DNA of 64,000 nucleotides from assembly GCA_016000045.1 (NCBI GenBank), contig JAECQY010000005.1, positions 71,248-135,247 on the forward strand, in the 5' to 3' direction. The notes beneath the pieces were generated by a model that worked only from the letters and a program-made list of their open reading frames with translations, was not told where the DNA came from and did no database searches. This DNA is from Myxococcaceae bacterium (GTDB taxonomy: Bacteria; Myxococcota; UBA727; JABDBI01). This document shows positions 34,344 through 42,872 of this stretch, piece by piece. Position numbers and translations under genes: made by a program. The first letter of the stretch is position 1. Each line of letters opens with the position of its first letter.

Positions 34344-35588
34344 TTATTTAACCAGACTATTCATCTGCATAATGGGCGTCAAGATTGCCATGACAATAAA
34401 ACCGACACTCCCTCCCATGATGACGATCATGATGGGCTCTAGCAGAGAAGTGAGAGTCGTGATTTTCAATTGGACCTGCTGTTCGTAAGTGATAGCCACC
34501 CGATTTAGCATGCCTTCCAGCTGGCCTGATTTTTCTCCAATGGCGATCATATGCGTCACCATCGGAGGAAAACAACCACTCCGCTTTAACGGAGTTGCAA
34601 TATCTTCCCCCTCGCGCACGGCATCTCGAACCTCATCAATGGCTTTTTCCAAAACATCATTCGCAACCAAATTTCGGACAATCTGCAAACTCTGCAATAA
34701 AGGAACCCCGCTCGCTAAAAGAGTGGAGAGAGTCCTTGAAAAACGAGCCACCGAAATCAGCTGCGTGATTGGCCCTACAATCGGAACTCTCAAGCGAAGT
34801 CGATCCCATCGGGCACGGCCTTGAGGCTTTTTTTTCCAAACCATCAAAGCATAAACAAAGCCTCCTAAAACCAGCAAAATCAACCACCAAAAATCGCTGA
34901 TGAGATGGCTGATGCCAATCAAAAAGCGTGTCATGAAAGGCAGCGGCACTTTGGCTTTGATGAATATTTGCGAAATCCGAGGCACCACCGTGGTAAGCAT
35001 CACCACCATAATGGAAAACGCAACCAAAGCCATCACCAAGGGGTAAGTCATGGCACTCAACACTTTGCTTTGAAGTTGCGCCTGTCCTTCTAAATAGTCC
35101 GATAAGCGTTCCAAAACGAGTTCGAGAGCACCTGAGCTTTCACCCGCACGAACCATATTCACATAAATCACGGTAAAGGCCCGGTGGCGTTCCAATGCAT
35201 TCGCTAAGGACATTCCCTCATTCACATTCGAACGAATCTCAGAAAATATCCGTCGAAGCTTTTGGTTCTGAATCTGATCGATCAGCGCATTTAAGGAGTC
35301 GACCAAAGGAACCCCCGATTGCAACAAGATACCCAATTGACGAGTGGATGCTGCAATATCAGCCGTACTCACTCTCGAAAACAAAGCCTCGAATCGGATG
35401 GGTTGTCCCCAAAAACTTTTCTTTCCTTTTGATTTTCCAGTCGAAGCACTGGAAGCTTCATCAATTTGAGTCGCTAAAACGCCTTCTCTCTTTAATAAAA
35501 CTCGAAGAGCTTTGACGCTATCGGCATCCCGAGAGCCTTTGACGCTTTTCCCTTTCAGATCGTAGCCGTGATACTCGTATATTGGCAT
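34344..35588 (-). CDS. gspF: Type II secretion inner-membrane protein F
   Basis: 414 aa, polytopic, of the GspF/PilC family. The start MPIYEYHGYDLKGKSVKG and the two repeated T2SSF domains (TADIAASTRQLGILLQSGVPLVDSL and ARFSRTLSTLLASGVPLLQSL) are standard, as is the terminal GSVGFIVMAILTPIMQMNSLV. Platform component that contacts GspE. Confidence 0.95.
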   Translation of the reverse strand: MPIYEYHGYDLKGKSVKGSRDADSVKALRVLLKREGVLATQIDEASSASTGKSKGKKSFWGQPIRFEALFSRVSTADIAASTRQLGILLQSGVPLVDSLNALIDQIQNQKLRRIFSEIRSNVNEGMSLANALERHRAFTVIYVNMVRAGESSGALELVLERLSDYLEGQAQLQSKVLSAMTYPLVMALVAFSIMVVMLTTVVPRISQIFIKAKVPLPFMTRFLIGISHLISDFWWLILLVLGGFVYALMVWKKKPQGRARWDRLRLRVPIVGPITQLISVARFSRTLSTLLASGVPLLQSLQIVRNLVANDVLEKAIDEVRDAVREGEDIATPLKRSGCFPPMVTHMIAIGEKSGQLEGMLNRVAITYEQQVQLKITTLTSLLEPIMIVIMGGSVGFIVMAILTPIMQMNSLVK

Positions 35589-35590
35589 GT

Positions 35591-37327
35591 TTAATCCAGC
35601 GTCAGGCTTTCTTCACGAGTCATACGCGTCACTTCTTCCAGCGTTGTGATGCCTGCTTTGACTTTTTGAGCCCCATCTTCTCGCAGCGTCACCATACCCT
35701 GTTCACGCGCTTTGGCTTTGATGGTTGCCGAGTCCGCATTTTGAAGAATCAATTGACGAATATTGTCATCAACCAGCATCAATTCAAAAATACCTTGCCT
35801 TCCCAGATAGCCCGTCTTTTGGCAGCTCTCACATCCTTTTCCTCGCCAGAGATAGGGGGTGTCTTGGGGATCCAAACCCAGTTCGCGAAGTTCTTCTTCG
35901 GTTGGAACATAGCTTTCACGGCACTCCGAACAAATCGTTCGAACCAAACGCTGCGCCAATACAGCCATCAAGGAGCTCGCCACCAAAAACGGTTCCACCT
36001 GCATATCGACTAGCCGAGTCACCGCACCAGGCGCATCGTTCGTATGAATCGTTGAAAACACCAAGTGACCGGTCAAAGAGGCTTGAACGGCAATTTCAGC
36101 GGTCGTTCGATCTCGAATTTCCCCAACCATAATGACATCCGGATCCTGACGTAGAAAGGCTCTTAAACCACTGGCGAAAGTCAAATCGATCTTGGTATTG
36201 ACTTGAACCTGGCCGACACCCGGCAATTGATACTCAACCGGATCCTCAATCGTCAAAATATTAAGTTCAGGCGTATTGATTTGAGATAGACACGCATACA
36301 AGGTCGAAGTTTTCCCCGAACCCGTTGGACCGGATACTAAAAAGATACCATGAGATGCGTTGATAATTTGATGAATCGATTTCAAATTATACTTCGAAAA
36401 ACCAATCTCTTCCAGAGACTTTAAAACGCTGGAGCGATCGAGAAGACGCATCACAATCCGTTCTCCATACCCCGTTGGCACGCTGGAGACGCGAATATCA
36501 AAATCTTTACCGGCTACTTTGAGGCGTATGCGGCCATCTTGAGGCAAGCGCTTTTCAGCGATATTGAGCCCAGCCATAATCTTAAGTCGAGAAATAATCG
36601 AATTTTGAAAACGCTTCGGAGGCTTAATAATCTCATAGAGAATGCCGTCAATTCGGAACCGAACGACCAAGTCACGTTCAAACGGCTCAACGTGAATGTC
36701 GCTGGCCCTATCTTTCACGGCCTGACTCATCAGAGAATTGACAAGACGAATAATCGGAGCCTCGTCATCTCCCTCGCTGTCCAGCAAATCGACCACTTCT
36801 TCTTCGAGACCGCCTTTGATGGTATCGGATTCCGACTCTTCCAACTCGGCAACGGCTGTTTCAGCTTGACGAATTAATCGGTCATAAGCACGATTAATCG
36901 AATTCATGATCAGCTCCGGCGCAGCCACATAAGCATCGAGCTCTTTCCCGAACAAAAGCCGAAGTTCGTCCAACAAATCGACCAGAAATGGTTCTGCGCA
37001 AACAAGAGCGATATGGCCATTTTCCATCACTCCAATCGGCAAGACTCGATTTTGCTTGGCAAAACTAATCGGAAGAAGTCTCAGAATCTCGGGATCGATC
37101 TTTTCAACTTCGATCTTATCGAGATAAAGCAAATCCATCTGGGCCGCCAAAGCCTTGGCGAGCTGAGCGGTGCTGATCGCTTTGAGGGAAACAAGGACTT
37201 CTCCCAAGCGACCTCCTTTTTCTTTTTGCACCTGCACCGCATCCAAAAGCCGTTGATCCGTCACCGAAAAGAGCGTCTGAATAATTTCGCCAATGGGTCT
37301 ACCCCAAAGCATGTTTCCTTCGCTCAT
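35591..37327 (-). CDS. gspE: Type II secretion ATPase E
   Basis: 578 aa cytoplasmic hexameric ATPase driving pseudopilus assembly. N-terminal MshEN-like domain; Walker A GPTGSGKTSTL (about residue 330); Asp box LTIEDPVEYQLPGVGQVQVN; Walker B region RQDPDVIMVGEIRD; His box. The tetracysteine zinc motif is CSEC...CESC. Two bases separate it from gspF. Confidence 0.96.
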   Translation of the reverse strand: MSEGNMLWGRPIGEIIQTLFSVTDQRLLDAVQVQKEKGGRLGEVLVSLKAISTAQLAKALAAQMDLLYLDKIEVEKIDPEILRLLPISFAKQNRVLPIGVMENGHIALVCAEPFLVDLLDELRLLFGKELDAYVAAPELIMNSINRAYDRLIRQAETAVAELEESESDTIKGGLEEEVVDLLDSEGDDEAPIIRLVNSLMSQAVKDRASDIHVEPFERDLVVRFRIDGILYEIIKPPKRFQNSIISRLKIMAGLNIAEKRLPQDGRIRLKVAGKDFDIRVSSVPTGYGERIVMRLLDRSSVLKSLEEIGFSKYNLKSIHQIINASHGIFLVSGPTGSGKTSTLYACLSQINTPELNILTIEDPVEYQLPGVGQVQVNTKIDLTFASGLRAFLRQDPDVIMVGEIRDRTTAEIAVQASLTGHLVFSTIHTNDAPGAVTRLVDMQVEPFLVASSLMAVLAQRLVRTICSECRESYVPTEEELRELGLDPQDTPYLWRGKGCESCQKTGYLGRQGIFELMLVDDNIRQLILQNADSATIKAKAREQGMVTLREDGAQKVKAGITTLEEVTRMTREESLTLD

Positions 37328-37330
37328 AGA

Positions 37331-39802
37331 CTACTGTTCTACCTTGACGGAAGCAGGCTCTGATTCGGTCAGCATCGAAGGTGGCACCTGAACCGGAGCA
37401 GCGCCCGATTCTAAAATGCTTTGTTCCGACGAGGAAGGGTCCAGCGTTTGAAATTTATGCCGTTCCCAATCGTCGTGAACGGGCTTAAACACGGTCTCAT
37501 CCGGCAACCCTTTCCCCCCATTCTCGGTCTTCTCCATTTCAAAGCTCACTTGATGAATGAGATGCGCAACAGGCCCTGTTTTTTTATCGTAGTCGATATA
37601 AGGGTCAAACTTCGTGATTTTGTCTCCGAAGTAGAGCTTGGAAAATTCTTCTCGCTCTTGGACTTTTCGTTGGTAGATACGCTGCAGATCGTTTTCGTCT
37701 CGCACCACATAAGGAGTCAAAACAAGCATTAGATTTTTCTTCACTTTTTCTTTTCGAGTGTTCTTAAACAAATGCCCCAGCACAGGAATATCGCCCAACC
37801 AAGGAATTTTGCTTTCAATCGTTCGATAAGTCTCGTCTACCAATCCCCCCAATACAATCGTCTGCTGATCCTGAGAAGTCACAACTGTTTTCGTGGTTTT
37901 TGTATTAAACGTATATTGCGTATTGCCTTTAATGCCGCCCAACTCGATTGCATTGCCAATGGTACTCACATCTTGCTCAATCTCGAGCCGAACGTTGTTA
38001 TCGTCGTTGACATGGGGAGTAATGGTAAACTTGAGCTTCGGTTCTTGATACGTGACATTCTGCATGGGAATGCCGAGTCCTCCTTGACCGGTCCCAAAAC
38101 CGACCGTAGACATACCACTCACCGTTGGGACTCGCTGGCCTACCGACATCTCCGCTTTTTCGTTGTCCATGGTCATCAACGAAGGCGTCGATAGAACATC
38201 CACGTTCGAATACTGCTGCATGATATCCAAAATCGCACCAATACCTGGCACTTTGAGATTGTTTCCGTTCAAACTCAAATCTTGTGTGGGCCCAATAAAC
38301 CCCATCGTGTTCAAGAAAGGCGCCAAGCCAGCAGCAGCCACGCCGTTGACATTATTGGTCGCGATGGCAGCCCCGATTTTTGTAAAGACATCGGTCGCCA
38401 AACTCTTGCCAGCTGGATTCGCTAGAATAAAGGTCGAATTATTGCCTGCAATTTGAAACGGGATACCGCCAAAGGCTCCCAGACTGAAATTATTGGTATC
38501 ATCGAGGCTGATTTCCATAATGGCCGCTTCCACAAAGACTTGCGTGCGTTTTTTATCTAATTTGGCAATCACCAGCGTCAGAGCTTTGTAATCTCTTGGG
38601 CTTGCGGCTACGACAAGCGAGTTCGTTGCTTCGTCAGCGGTGACTTTAATTTCGCTCTCAAACATAGCATCTCGAGCAAATCCATTGGGCGTTCCGACTG
38701 AAGCACGTTGACCGGAACGCATCCCTTGCACCAAAGTCGATAGAGTGGTCGAGATTTTTTTTGCATCTCCGTTTTTGAGATAGTAAACATAGATCTGGCT
38801 TTGGGTTCCGGCTCCCGAAGTAGGAACATCCAAAACATCGATCATTTCTTTGATCTGAACAAATGCCTTATTCGAAGCAATGATGATCAACTTATTCGTT
38901 CGCTCGTCTGCAATAATTTTTTTAAGACTAAAGTTATCCGCAGCCCCACGGGATGCTAAATAGTCCTCGTACGGTGATCGAGAAGGAGCCTTTGCTTCCG
39001 GTTTCCCCGACAGCGACACAAAAATATCGTTCAACTTATTTTGGATCTGAGTCGCATCTGCGTGGATCAGATCCACAATATGAATTCGATTGGAGGCGCC
39101 GGCGATATCCACCTTGCCTAAAATATCCATGATTCGCCGAATATTGCTGGATCCATCTGTGATGACCAAAAACGTCTCACCCACGACGATGAGGTCCCCC
39201 AGTCGACTGATCAAGCCTTTGACCAACGATTGAGCAACATCCTTCGGAATGTGTTTCAGATCGTACAAGAAGGTCACCATTCCTTCGTCGCGAGGCAACT
39301 CGGCTTTCTCGTTCAAAACAGGTACCGGCTGTTTGTTCGAATCTCCGCGTTTGATGATTTTGTAATAGTCTCCCGTTTTAAAGAGACTCAGCTCGTTTGC
39401 TTCCAACGTGCTTTCAAAAGCTTGCCACGCTTGCTCAAGCGTAATCGGGGTTCGGCTGATAATCGAGATTTCCTGAGACGGTTTAATACCACTGCCAATA
39501 ATAAAATTTCGACACATTAAGCGGCTAATCTGATCGACCAAGTCCGACAATTTCGCCCTCTCAAGATTCCAAGGAAACTTTCCTTTGGGCTTGATGCACT
39601 TGGTTGGAACCACCGTAGAAACATCTCCCAAGCTTCCAGCGCTTCTTCCGCTTAAATCCGGTCGCTTGGCAGGAGAAGGCCTCGGAAACTCGGAACCACT
39701 TCCTCGCAACGGAGCCAAGGGCAAATCATCATCGTACGGACCCGCTTGTTGAGACCAAAGTGTCGCTGATAAAAACAGGAATAAGCAAATACATTTGAGC
39801 AT
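37331..39802 (-). CDS. gspD: Type II secretion secretin D
   Basis: 823 aa outer-membrane channel. Sec signal MLKCICLFLFLSATLWSQQ, a Pro/Gly/Ser-rich linker, the N0 domain, and N1-N3 domains (IHVDLIHADATQIQNKLNDI; NKLIIIASNKAFVQIKEMIDVLD). The secretin core includes QVFVEAAIMEISL, NVDVLSTPSLMTMDNEKAEM and TVVTSQDQQTIVLGGLVDE. After the core, about 90 residues make an S-domain-like tail, suggesting use of a pilotin. Starts 7 bases after gspC. Confidence 0.95.
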   Translation of the reverse strand: MLKCICLFLFLSATLWSQQAGPYDDDLPLAPLRGSGSEFPRPSPAKRPDLSGRSAGSLGDVSTVVPTKCIKPKGKFPWNLERAKLSDLVDQISRLMCRNFIIGSGIKPSQEISIISRTPITLEQAWQAFESTLEANELSLFKTGDYYKIIKRGDSNKQPVPVLNEKAELPRDEGMVTFLYDLKHIPKDVAQSLVKGLISRLGDLIVVGETFLVITDGSSNIRRIMDILGKVDIAGASNRIHIVDLIHADATQIQNKLNDIFVSLSGKPEAKAPSRSPYEDYLASRGAADNFSLKKIIADERTNKLIIIASNKAFVQIKEMIDVLDVPTSGAGTQSQIYVYYLKNGDAKKISTTLSTLVQGMRSGQRASVGTPNGFARDAMFESEIKVTADEATNSLVVAASPRDYKALTLVIAKLDKKRTQVFVEAAIMEISLDDTNNFSLGAFGGIPFQIAGNNSTFILANPAGKSLATDVFTKIGAAIATNNVNGVAAAGLAPFLNTMGFIGPTQDLSLNGNNLKVPGIGAILDIMQQYSNVDVLSTPSLMTMDNEKAEMSVGQRVPTVSGMSTVGFGTGQGGLGIPMQNVTYQEPKLKFTITPHVNDDNNVRLEIEQDVSTIGNAIELGGIKGNTQYTFNTKTTKTVVTSQDQQTIVLGGLVDETYRTIESKIPWLGDIPVLGHLFKNTRKEKVKKNLMLVLTPYVVRDENDLQRIYQRKVQEREEFSKLYFGDKITKFDPYIDYDKKTGPVAHLIHQVSFEMEKTENGGKGLPDETVFKPVHDDWERHKFQTLDPSSSEQSILESGAAPVQVPPSMLTESEPASVKVEQ

Positions 39803-39809
39803 GGTTTAG

Positions 39810-40835
39810 CTACCTTAAAATCGAAATTTCAGAAGAATAAGAACTGGAGTCGCGCTTAAAGTCAATGCTGAGATTCTTCGCGGTGGATCGTGTCTGGAAA
39901 AGCTCGAATGCTTTATCAGGGCTATTAATCTCATACCCATTCAGACGCATAATGATATCTCCACTTTGCAAACCAACTTTTGCAAAAACAGAGTTCGGAA
40001 CAATATTAGTCACTTTAAAACCAATGGGTTTGCCATTTTCATAAGCGGGAATCAAGCGAGCCTGATTTGAAATTCTGGCCAGATTTCCCATGGTTGCATC
40101 AAAATCCCTCCCATCTATCTCATAAGCGTTTGGCCCAACTCTTCGAATGGTAGAACCCAAGTCTTGAGCAGAGCTTTCCGAAGAAGCTAAACCTCTTCGA
40201 TTCATGGGTTCTGGAGCGGATGCGTCATTCAGCCCCAGATATTCGTAACGTCGATCTCGTTCGTTGTAAATAATCACGCGCTGCTCTTCGATTCGCTTCA
40301 CGGTAGCGACATTCATCAATCGGTTGCAAGGAGCCAAAGTCTCCGTCACAGAAGATCCTAAAACTTCGATGTAGATGGCATCGATCGGGTAAGATGTCGG
40401 CACACATTCGTTGATCGAATAGCTTTTGATCGTGCCATTCGACTCGATGGAAGCCAACGAATACTGGGGACCTGGAAACACGGCCGTTGCGACCAATCGA
40501 GCTCCGAGCGTAGAAGGCACGGCATCTTCCCAACGACCCGATTCTTTTTCCGTATCATCCAGTTCGATCAGGTTAATTTTCTCTCGCCTGGCTCCAAACA
40601 AATTTCGATCGTTGACCCTGGCATAGTCACGTTGTGCAATCGCTTGCGCCGCTGGTTTGGATGCTGGTTTTAAATCAACGGGCTTATCTAAAAACGATTT
40701 TTCAACCCGGTATCCTACCCAAAGATTGATCGTGCTCGCCACGAGAAAAATACACGCCACCCAAAAGAGCAGACGGACCATCCAAAATTGACCTGTAAAT
40801 CGCCACTTCATCGTATCAAGAACCCTTAACACCAA
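39810..40835 (-). CDS. gspC: Type II secretion protein C with PDZ domain
   Basis: 341 aa. One membrane helix (VRLLFWVACIFLVASTINLWVG), the homology region (YARVNDRNLFGARREK...LGARLVATAVF), and a C-terminal PDZ domain (ESNG...; NIVPNSVFAKVGLQSGDIIMRLNGYEI). GspC links the secretin to the inner-membrane platform and may select substrates. It overlaps the tsaD stop by 10 bases, so the T2SS operon is read through from tsaD. Confidence 0.9.
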   Translation of the reverse strand: MVLRVLDTMKWRFTGQFWMVRLLFWVACIFLVASTINLWVGYRVEKSFLDKPVDLKPASKPAAQAIAQRDYARVNDRNLFGARREKINLIELDDTEKESGRWEDAVPSTLGARLVATAVFPGPQYSLASIESNGTIKSYSINECVPTSYPIDAIYIEVLGSSVTETLAPCNRLMNVATVKRIEEQRVIIYNERDRRYEYLGLNDASAPEPMNRRGLASSESSAQDLGSTIRRVGPNAYEIDGRDFDATMGNLARISNQARLIPAYENGKPIGFKVTNIVPNSVFAKVGLQSGDIIMRLNGYEINSPDKAFELFQTRSTAKNLSIDFKRDSSSYSSEISILR

Positions 40836-41851
40836 TTCGAGCTCGCTTCCACCGGAAAGTCAAGTCGGTGACGCTCGCCGCTCTTGAAACGTCGTAGAGC
40901 GGCTCTTGCGATCATAACCGCATTGTCCACACAACGATGAGTCGGCGGCAAATAGATCGGCAAATGATCGCTTGCCCCGAGCGCGATCAGTTCGCTTCTC
41001 AGAGCCGAGTTCGCGGAAACTCCCCCGCCAGCCACCACATTTCGAACTCCCGTTTTGGAGACTGCTAAGCGTATTTTTGCGACCAGCGCTTCCGCAATAT
41101 TTTTTTGTAAGCTCGCGCAAAAATCAGCTCGGTCTTGCTCATGATACTGAGAACGCTCAATCATCCGACGAGCAGCTGTTTTTAAACCCGAAAATGAATA
41201 ATTTAGGGTATCCTGATGTTTAAAAGCGGTTGGAAACACAAAGCGATTCGGATCGCCCTTCTTCGCCAGACCATCAATTTCTTTGCCAGCAGGATAGGGC
41301 AACCCAAGCAGCCTTCCAATTTTGTCAAATGCCTCTCCCGCTGCATCGTCCAAAGTTTGGCCTAAAAGTCGAATTTCGTAATCTGCGTCGACATGATACA
41401 AGGAAGAATGCCCACCCGAAGCAACAAGGCCCAAAAAGGGCGGTTGTGGGAAATTGGGTTCCCCCCATCCCGCTAACAGATGTCCCTCAATGTGGTGAAT
41501 GCCTAAAATCGGAATATCCAATGCCTGCGCAAAACCTTTGGCAAACTGAGCGCCGACCAACAAAGAACCAATCAATCCTGGCTGATTGGTGACCGCAACA
41601 GCCTCGATATCCCGAGGAGCTTGACCGGCTCGAACGAAGGACTCTCGCACCAATTCCGCAATCTTAAAGAGATGTTGGCGCGAAGCAATCTCGGGAACAA
41701 TTCCGCCAAAAGGAGCATGAGGCTCAATTTGAGAATGAACCAGATCGGATAAGATCTCTCCTTGGCCATTCAAGACCGCTACCGCGCAATCATCGCAGCT
41801 GGATTCAATAGCCAATAACGCTTTAGGCTCCATGAAGGGCAGGTCTAGCAT
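40826..41851 (-). CDS. tsaD: tRNA threonylcarbamoyladenosine transferase
   Basis: Makes t6A37 in ANN-decoding tRNAs together with TsaB/C/E. 341 aa, ASKHA fold. The metal-binding pair is in HHIEGHLLAG. GQTLDDAAGEAFDKIGRLLGLPYPAG and NYSFSGLKTA are conserved. The usual ETSCDET start is ESSCDDCAVAVL here. ATG at 41851 is used; ATG at 41833 is possible. A perfect inverted repeat abuts the start. Placing tsaD first in a gsp operon is unusual and ties T2SS expression to a housekeeping gene. Confidence 0.95.
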   Translation of the reverse strand: MLDLPFMEPKALLAIESSCDDCAVAVLNGQGEILSDLVHSQIEPHAPFGGIVPEIASRQHLFKIAELVRESFVRAGQAPRDIEAVAVTNQPGLIGSLLVGAQFAKGFAQALDIPILGIHHIEGHLLAGWGEPNFPQPPFLGLVASGGHSSLYHVDADYEIRLLGQTLDDAAGEAFDKIGRLLGLPYPAGKEIDGLAKKGDPNRFVFPTAFKHQDTLNYSFSGLKTAARRMIERSQYHEQDRADFCASLQKNIAEALVAKIRLAVSKTGVRNVVAGGGVSANSALRSELIALGASDHLPIYLPPTHRCVDNAVMIARAALRRFKSGERHRLDFPVEASSNWC

Positions 41852-41872
41852 GTTCTTAACTCTTTAAGAACA
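41851..41872 (-). promoter_or_regulatory. Inverted repeat on the tsaD start codon
   Basis: TGTTCTTAA-CTCT-TTAAGAACA: perfect 9-bp arms with a 4-base spacer, the first base being part of the tsaD ATG (minus strand). As DNA it looks like a dimeric repressor operator; as RNA it would be a hairpin touching the start codon. No T-run follows, so it is not a terminator. Confidence 0.55.
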
Positions 41873-41957
41873 GGTATTGCAGTTGCTTGCCTGTGACGCT
41901 TCAAGCTGCCTTCTCCAAAATTAAGCTCACACACTTGAGTTGCTTGGCATTCGCGTA

Positions 41958-41975
41958 TTAGGCTCGTTTTTTCAT
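41958..41975 (-). CDS. Very short leader ORF (MKKRA) with strong ribosome site
   Basis: ATG AAA AAA CGA GCC TAA on the minus strand, preceded after 5 bases by AGGGGGAGG (41989-41981), the strongest Shine-Dalgarno sequence seen near this operon. It lies about 105 bases before tsaD. After the stop the same frame stays open for about 18 codons, so it could also be the remnant of a slightly longer small gene. Expression is not proven. Confidence 0.35.
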   Translation of the reverse strand: MKKRA

Positions 41976-42032
41976 GGGTACCTCCCCCTGTTTTGATGCG
42001 CTGGAATCCTCGCTAGCCTCATTTTTTTTGTT

Positions 42033-42070
42033 TTGACTTGATTTAATTAATGAAAACGATAATCATTCTC
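42033..42070 (+). promoter_or_regulatory. Promoter overlapped by a Fur box
   Basis: At 42052-42070 the sequence GAAAACGATAATCATTCTC matches the classic 19-base Fur consensus GATAATGATAATCATTATC at 16 positions. A -35-like TTGACT (42033-42038) and GATAAT (42058-42063; 19-base spacing) suggest that the box covers the -10 element, so iron-bound Fur (or a Mur-type homologue) would block transcription of the His-rich gene. Transcription would start at about 42070, next to ATG 42074. Confidence 0.65.
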
Positions 42071-42073
42071 ATT

Positions 42074-42592
42074 ATGAAACTATCCATTGTCCTCATGATT
42101 TTTCTTGCCCAAACTTTGCCAGCTCACTCACACCGGCATCATACCGTGAACGGAACCCTGGAAACAAGTTTTGGGTATTATTCGATGCTCTGGAATACCG
42201 CGGAGCTAGCTCTACACTCCGCCGAACTTTTTGGCTACAAAGGGGGCTGCAGCCATGGTTGCGGGCATCATCATGGTTCTTTTCCAGAACGAATTTACCA
42301 CAGTTTCGAAATTGCCACGCATGCACTCAATAGCTTTGAGGCCACTGCTCACCTTTCCGAGAATTTCTCCGATTGGCTTTCCCAATACGTTTCAACCGGC
42401 GTCTCTTCGATGGCTTCGATTTTAGCCAATGGAGGCATTGTTCTCTATCGGGCGAAAGATTTAAATCGGGGAATCAAAACCACGACAAAAGAGCGACGCT
42501 TCCTTCCTGCCATGATGAGCACCTGGTTTTTAGCCGATATGATTGGCCACCTATCAGCCATCTACTTTGGCTTGCAAGACCAAGCTCAATAA
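42074..42592 (+). CDS. Histidine-rich exported protein, Fur-box controlled
   Basis: 172 aa from ATG 42074 (an in-frame ATG at 42050 lies inside the Fur box and would put charged residues before the signal). Sec signal MKLSIVLMIFLAQTLPAHS, then metal-ligand clusters HSHRHH and GGCSHGCGHHHGSF. There are further scattered histidines in helical segments (TAELALHSAELFG; YHSFEIATHALNSFEATAHLSE) and two hydrophobic helices near the C-terminus. No family recognised. Regulation and ligands suggest metal handling in the envelope (iron, or another transition metal), perhaps as a metal chaperone or a permease-like partner. Confidence 0.7.
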   Translation: MKLSIVLMIFLAQTLPAHSHRHHTVNGTLETSFGYYSMLWNTAELALHSAELFGYKGGCSHGCGHHHGSFPERIYHSFEIATHALNSFEATAHLSENFSDWLSQYVSTGVSSMASILANGGIVLYRAKDLNRGIKTTTKERRFLPAMMSTWFLADMIGHLSAIYFGLQDQAQ

Positions 42593-42848
42593 ACCTCTAC
42601 TGCGCCCAATGAGATGTCTTCGAAAAACACCTCATAAGCGCACTTAATTATCTCCAGAATAAAGGCAATTTGAAAGATTTTTAGCTTTCAAGGCTGTTTG
42701 CTCAAACGCCTCTTATCTCTCCAATCGCCGTCATGAAATATTTCAACACAAAGCTCAATAGGATTTATTTTAGCTTTGGGCAGCAGGTTATATCTCCGGT
42801 TTGATTGCCACGCCGGCTGCGTCTCCTTTTGACAGACCGCGCGTAACT

Positions 42849-42872
42849 GAGTAGTCCTTCGGGCAACTACTT
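42849..42872 (+). promoter_or_regulatory. UUCG-capped hairpin just before the DUF6178 start
   Basis: AGTAGT-CC-TTCG-GG-ca-ACTACT: an 8-bp stem with a two-base bulge and a C(UUCG)G tetraloop, ending 1-2 bases before ATG 42873, where a ribosome site should be. No other Shine-Dalgarno sequence is visible. It probably reduces or regulates initiation of the operon's first gene. The 280-base region before it (42593-42872) has only a -35-like TTGACA near 42830. Confidence 0.45.

Noticed and set aside
41851..41872. Reading the tsaD inverted repeat as a LexA box
   Set aside because: Known LexA sites (CTGT-N8-ACAG, GAAC-N4-GTTC, GTTC-N7-GTTC) do not match its order and spacing.
42050..42073. ATG at 42050 as start of the His-rich gene
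   Set aside because: It lies before the predicted transcription start and inside the promoter/Fur box; ATG 42074 gives a proper signal peptide.
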